From contig DPMS01000942.1 of assembly GCA_003541285.1 (NCBI GenBank), positions 1 through 7,355 on the forward strand: a DNA stretch of 7,355 bases, in the 5' to 3' direction. The position numbers were made by a program, and so were the translations under genes. The notes beneath the pieces were generated by a model that was not told the origin of the DNA, made no database searches, and worked only from the letters and a program-made list of their open reading frames with translations. This document shows, in pieces, positions 4,326 to 7,355 of this stretch (positions within the stretch are counted from its first letter, which is position 1; each line of letters begins with the position of its first letter). The stretch comes from Actinomycetota bacterium (GTDB lineage Bacteria; Actinomycetota; Actinomycetes; Streptosporangiales; Streptosporangiaceae).

Positions 4326-5921
4326 TTACGCCGGCCCGCCGGGTTCGCCCCCTGCCAGCCACCCACCCATGGAGAGCAGCCGCAGCACAGCATCGATTGA
4401 CTGCTGACGGCTCATGACCGAGGTGTCGATCGTGAGTTCGGCGTCCTGAGGTTCCTCGTAGGGATCGGAGACGCCGGTGAAGTTGTCGATCAGGCCTGCC
4501 CGGGCCTTGGCGTACAGGCCCTTGCGATCACGCGCCTCGCACACCTGGGCGGGTGTGGCCACGTGGACGAGCAGGAAGTCTCCTACCTCACGCGCCATGT
4601 TGCGCACCTGGGCACGCGCCGCCGCGTAGGGCGCGATCGGGGCGCAGATTGCGATACCGCCGTGGCGTGCCACTTCCGTGGCCACGAACCCGATCCGGGC
4701 GATGTTCAGATCGCGGTCATCCCGCGAGAAGGTCAGGCCCGCTGAGAGCAGCTCCCGCACGAGATCCCCGTCGAGCAGGGAGACCGTGCGGTCACCTCGT
4801 TCACTGAGCGCATCCCGCAGGCCCCTGGCAATGGTGGACTTGCCAGAACCCGACAGGCCGGTCAGGAAGATGACCAGGCCACGTTCGCTGCGGGGTGGCC
4901 GGGCACGGCGGAGTTCGGCCGCCACGGCGGGCGGGGTGAACCAGGCAGGTACCTCCTCGCCGCGGTCCAGCAGGTCTTCCAGTTCACCCAGTGCCAGGTC
5001 GGCTCGCTCGGTGCCGGGCTCGATGAGGGAAAGCGGGCGCCACACCTCGGCGGCCCGGTCGTATGCCCAGTCACCAGCGGACATCACGGGAATCGCCGTG
5101 ACCCTGCCCGCGGGCGCCGACAGTTCGTCGTTGAACAGGTGGCTAGCACCGTAGGAGGCCGCCACCAGTGCCCGGAGGGCGACTTCCTGCTCCTGAGCGA
5201 CGTCGCGTGGGGCCAGCGGCACCGGTACGACGAGTGTGCCGGGGGGCAGGTGCCGTGTGGCCGCGCGCACGGACCGCACCAGTGCATCAGGCCGGACCAC
5301 CACCTCGGCCGGTCCCGCGATCAGTGGTAGCAGCAGCAGCCGTGCCCGTAGTTGCCCAGCCAGATGACGCAGTTGGCCGATGTGCCGCGCGTTCAGCGGC
5401 CGCCGGGTGACGAACGCGAGGACAGGCCCCTCGCCCAGTTCCGCCCGCACCGTGGCCGGCGGCTTGCGCAGCTGCCGGAACGGGCCGTGCTCGGGTTCAC
5501 GGCAGGGGACGACCTGGCCACTCAGCCGGATCAGGGCATCGGCTGGGTAGCCGGCGGTGCGCGCGTGCCGGCCTCCCGCGCCAGCCTGCGCGGGCGGCGG
5601 CACCAGGGCAGCAGACCGCTCGGCGATGTCCAGCACGGCGAGAGGCGTACCTTCTGGGTCATTGAGCACCAGCCGTCGCTGAGCCGAGGGTGCGGCGTTT
5701 CCCGGAACATCGAGCGTGACCGGGACCGGCCACGGGGTTCCGTCGGGCAGCGTGCCCTGCTCGCACACTGCCGCAACCTCGGCAGACATCATGAACCCGG
5801 TCAATGGTGCGAACGCACCCGACAGCAGCATCTCCAGGTCAGCCAGCTGGCTTTCGTCCAGCGTCCAGGAAGGAAGACTCGCCAAGTCAGCGACCACCCC
5901 GGACGCAGCCTCAGCGGTCAC
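4326..5921 (-). CDS. cysC: Adenylylsulfate (APS) kinase fused to a degenerate ATP-sulfurylase domain
   Basis: From GTG 5921 the protein has 531 residues. The N-terminal 340 or so follow ATP sulfurylase: the PUA-like motif SWTLDESQLADLEMLL (17-32) and FAPLTGFM (37-44), then a catalytic-type domain. The C-terminal domain (about 346-523) is APS kinase, which phosphorylates APS to PAPS with ATP in the cytoplasm. It has Walker A GLSGSGKST (355-363), LLDGDLVR (382-389), FSRDDRDLNIARIGF (398-412), a PIAPY segment (428-432) and KGLYAKARAG (467-476). The sulfurylase signatures are broken: the usual QTRNPLHRAH reads VTRRPLNARH (171-180), and the GRDHAG site is replaced by NDELSA. Sulfate activation by this half is therefore unlikely. 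Start chosen because GGAGG lies 5 bases upstream; the frame stays open to 6047, but the extra 42 residues look non-coding. It lies 178 bases downstream of the methyltransferase gene on the same strand. Confidence 0.88.
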   Translation of the reverse strand: MTAEAASGVVADLASLPSWTLDESQLADLEMLLSGAFAPLTGFMMSAEVAAVCEQGTLPDGTPWPVPVTLDVPGNAAPSAQRRLVLNDPEGTPLAVLDIAERSAALVPPPAQAGAGGRHARTAGYPADALIRLSGQVVPCREPEHGPFRQLRKPPATVRAELGEGPVLAFVTRRPLNARHIGQLRHLAGQLRARLLLLPLIAGPAEVVVRPDALVRSVRAATRHLPPGTLVVPVPLAPRDVAQEQEVALRALVAASYGASHLFNDELSAPAGRVTAIPVMSAGDWAYDRAAEVWRPLSLIEPGTERADLALGELEDLLDRGEEVPAWFTPPAVAAELRRARPPRSERGLVIFLTGLSGSGKSTIARGLRDALSERGDRTVSLLDGDLVRELLSAGLTFSRDDRDLNIARIGFVATEVARHGGIAICAPIAPYAAARAQVRNMAREVGDFLLVHVATPAQVCEARDRKGLYAKARAGLIDNFTGVSDPYEEPQDAELTIDTSVMSRQQSIDAVLRLLSMGGWLAGGEPGGPA

Positions 5922-5926
5922 GTCCA

Positions 5927-5931
5927 CCTCC
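5927..5931 (-). promoter_or_regulatory. Ribosome binding site that sets the APS kinase start
   Basis: On the minus strand GGAGG is followed by TGGAC and then GTG (5921). This is the best-spaced site among the candidate starts; the alternatives at 5951 and 5927 have poorly placed purine tracts. ATP-sulfurylase homology begins about 10-15 residues after GTG 5921. Confidence 0.6.
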
Positions 5932-6070
5932 GTCCGGCGGTTGCCCGTCACGTGGGCACAACTCCCCGTGCCCCCCTTTTCCGCCGGGCATGCCTGAGGG
6001 TACTCCGGCCGCAACAGGCAGGCCAGGCAGACGGCCCGGTACGCCACGGCCCGCCAGGAGCTGGAAGGTA

Positions 6071-6088
6071 GCCGGCGCCAGCGCCGGC
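6071..6088 (-). terminator. Strong GC hairpin after the methyltransferase gene
   Basis: GCCGGCG (6071-6077) and CGCCGGC (6082-6088) form a perfect 7-bp stem with a four-base loop, starting 11 bases past the methyltransferase stop. There is no T-tract. It may terminate or attenuate transcription into the APS kinase gene, or stabilise the 3' end of the upstream message. Confidence 0.4.
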
Positions 6089-6099
6089 CCGTAGCCCGG

Positions 6100-7355
6100 T
6101 CAGATCACCCGGGCGAACCGGTTCTCCGGCTTGCGCAGGACGTAAAGGAGTTCCTCGTGTGCGACTGTCAGCCGGCCACCTGACAGGCGGGCGATGACCT
6201 TCTGCACGGCCAGGAAGCCAGCCGGCCCGCTCAGCTGGCCGGCCAGTCCGCCCAGCACCGTGCGTTCCGATATCACCAGGCCGCGCTTCAGCGCATACGC
6301 CTGAACGCCTCGCGCTGACGTCAGCCGCTCGTACACAGCCGGGTGCGGGCCGGGTTCCCCAGGTCGCCGGTTACGCCAGATCAGGCCCCGGATGACACGG
6401 GGCAGCCTGCGGTCGAGGAAACCCGCCGCGCTGTCGCGGTCACAGAAGCGCAGCAGCAGCAACCCCCCTGGCTTGATCGCTGCGACCAGCCGGTCGAGCA
6501 CGAGTTCGGCATGCCTGACCCGGTGCAGGAGCAGGGAACACAGCACGATGTCCTGGGAGCGCGGCGGCAGCGGCACGGTCCTCAGGTCGCCCTGGACGCA
6601 GGCTTTGAGTGACTCGTGGACGCCGATCGCCGCGCTGGTGACCGGCTGGTCGTCATCGATGAGGCCGACGCTGATGTCGGCGGTGCCCTCCGCCCGTAGC
6701 GCGTCAACGCCCAGGTCGGTTCCGGCAGTGGTGCAGCCTGCGAGCAGGATCATGATCTGCTGGCCGAACCGCCCCGTGACGTAATCACGGGTGTAGCGCG
6801 CGAACAGGTCGTCGCCGGGCCGGTCAGGGGCCGCGCCGCCGTGCACTGGTTTGACGGGCGCTGGTCTGACGGGCGCTGAACGGACAGACACTGCCCGGAC
6901 CGGTCCTGACCTGATGGGCGCTCCCCGGACCGGTGCTGACCTGATGGGCGCTCCCCGGACGGACGCCAGGCCGCCGAGCACTGGGATGTCGTGCACTCGC
7001 AAGTCGCGCGCCGGGCTGTCGTGGGCTGGGCTGGCTGGCGCCGTGCCGGCCGTCACGGAACTGTCGGTGACCGGGCTGTCGGTGACCGGGCTGTCGGCGG
7101 CCGGGCTGTCGGCCGCCGCGCTGGTTGCTACAGGGCTGTCGGCGGCCGGGCTGTCGGCGGCCGGGCTGTCGGCCGCCGCGCTGACTGTTACGGAGCTGTC
7201 GGCGGCCGTGCCGTCGGCCGCTGCGCTGTCGGTAACCGTGCTGACGGTTATGGAGCTGTCGGCGGCCGGGCTGTCGGTGACGGAGCTGTCGGCGGCCGGG
7301 CTGACTGTTACGGAGCTGGCTGCCGCCGCGCTGTCGGCTGCCGCCGCACTGGCTG
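6100..7355 (-). CDS. SAM-dependent methyltransferase-like protein with repetitive N-terminus (N-terminus beyond window)
   Basis: The folded part, about 240 residues ending at TGA 6100-6102, resembles a class I (Rossmann) SAM methyltransferase. It has a strand IMILLAGC in place of motif I, GLIDDD as the acidic second strand, then DLRTVPLPPRSQDIVLCSLL and LLHRV (motif IV region), and IKPGGLLLLRF (motif VI-like). The substrate is unknown. Motif I lacks the usual GxGxG, so SAM binding is not assured. Upstream lie about 40 residues of Arg/Pro pentapeptides (APVRG, APIRS), then at least 20 Asp/Ser/Ala pentapeptides (DSPAA, DSPVT, DSSVT) to the window edge. The first in-frame start inside the window is GTG 7056, but this codon is the Val of a DSSVT repeat and has no ribosome binding site, so I judge the gene to continue past 7355. 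If GTG 7056 is used, the protein has 318 residues. It is probably in one transcription unit with the APS kinase gene. Confidence 0.72.
   Translation of the reverse strand, partial: ASAAAADSAAAASSVTVSPAADSSVTDSPAADSSITVSTVTDSAAADGTAADSSVTVSAAADSPAADSPAADSPVATSAAADSPAADSPVTDSPVTDSSVTAGTAPASPAHDSPARDLRVHDIPVLGGLASVRGAPIRSAPVRGAPIRSGPVRAVSVRSAPVRPAPVKPVHGGAAPDRPGDDLFARYTRDYVTGRFGQQIMILLAGCTTAGTDLGVDALRAEGTADISVGLIDDDQPVTSAAIGVHESLKACVQGDLRTVPLPPRSQDIVLCSLLLHRVRHAELVLDRLVAAIKPGGLLLLRFCDRDSAAGFLDRRLPRVIRGLIWRNRRPGEPGPHPAVYERLTSARGVQAYALKRGLVISERTVLGGLAGQLSGPAGFLAVQKVIARLSGGRLTVAHEELLYVLRKPENRFARVI
6901..6960 (-). repeat. 30-bp tandem duplication in the Arg/Pro repeat segment
   Basis: 6901-6930 and 6931-6960 are identical except for one base (6905 versus 6935). 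In the methyltransferase frame each copy encodes VRGAPIRS plus two residues. More degenerate 15-bp copies extend down to about 6845 (encoding APVRP, APVKP). The near identity indicates recent duplication. Confidence 0.85.
7052..7353 (-). repeat. 15-bp tandem repeat array encoding about 20 pentapeptides
   Basis: The minus-strand unit is GACAGCCCGGCCGCC and variants, encoding DSPAA, DSPVT, DSSVT, VSAAA and similar. About 20 units are visible, with one extra codon near 7345, so the only length change is in frame. Most A/T substitutions between units sit at third codon positions of the methyltransferase frame (GTA, ACA, GCA, GTT, CCT), as expected if this frame is translated. The array runs off the window. 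Confidence 0.85.

Noticed and set aside
3805..4417. Several open frames on both strands across the palindrome cluster
   Set aside because: They simply translate the inverted repeats, match no family, have atypical composition and lack ribosome binding sites.
5922..6047. N-terminal extension of the APS kinase protein (42 residues, Cys-rich)
   Set aside because: No family similarity, and a much better ribosome binding site exists for GTG 5921, just before the homology begins.
7054..7056. GTG as the true methyltransferase start
   Set aside because: No ribosome binding site, and the codon is part of a repeat unit that continues upstream; kept only as an alternative.

Overview
The window looks like chromosomal DNA from a high-GC filamentous actinomycete. 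G or C fills almost every third codon position and several genes start with GTG. It carries a BldC-type regulator and a DUF4229 membrane protein, both typical of Actinobacteria. The genus cannot be read from the sequence alone.

Layout: (1) 1-307 holds the last codons of an upstream gene and a small charged protein of unknown function, both on the plus strand, followed by a hairpin at 350-367. (2) 453-2051 holds a bldC-like gene (minus) divergent from a PLP-dependent threonine/serine dehydratase (plus). The dehydratase frame runs 112 bases into a DUF4229 membrane protein gene. (3) 2097-3164 is a TauE/SafE-family permease (minus) with a repetitive His/Pro/Ala tail. (4) 3367-4325 is accessory DNA: the left part of an IS21-family element with a truncated istA, joined to a cluster of six imperfect palindromes of about 34-50 bp spaced 63-75 bp centre to centre, with no credible gene. 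(5) 4326-7355 (minus) holds a fused ATP-sulfurylase-like/APS-kinase protein and, upstream of it, a SAM-methyltransferase-like protein whose N-terminus is built of 15-bp (pentapeptide) tandem repeats running off the window end.

Function: the APS kinase domain keeps its visible catalytic motifs, while the sulfurylase half has lost its signature residues. The protein is therefore probably an APS kinase making PAPS, with a non-catalytic partner domain. With the TauE/SafE permease nearby, and the methyltransferase probably in the same transcription unit, a sulfur-activation or sulfation locus is a reasonable but unproven reading. BldC and the dehydratase look like ordinary chromosomal genes.

The most unusual element is the palindrome cluster at 3931-4316. 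Its units share a stem-loop plan and a core of GTGATAGCAG. They appear in both orientations, one has 17-bp perfect arms, and the cluster begins about 20 bp after the istA homology stops.
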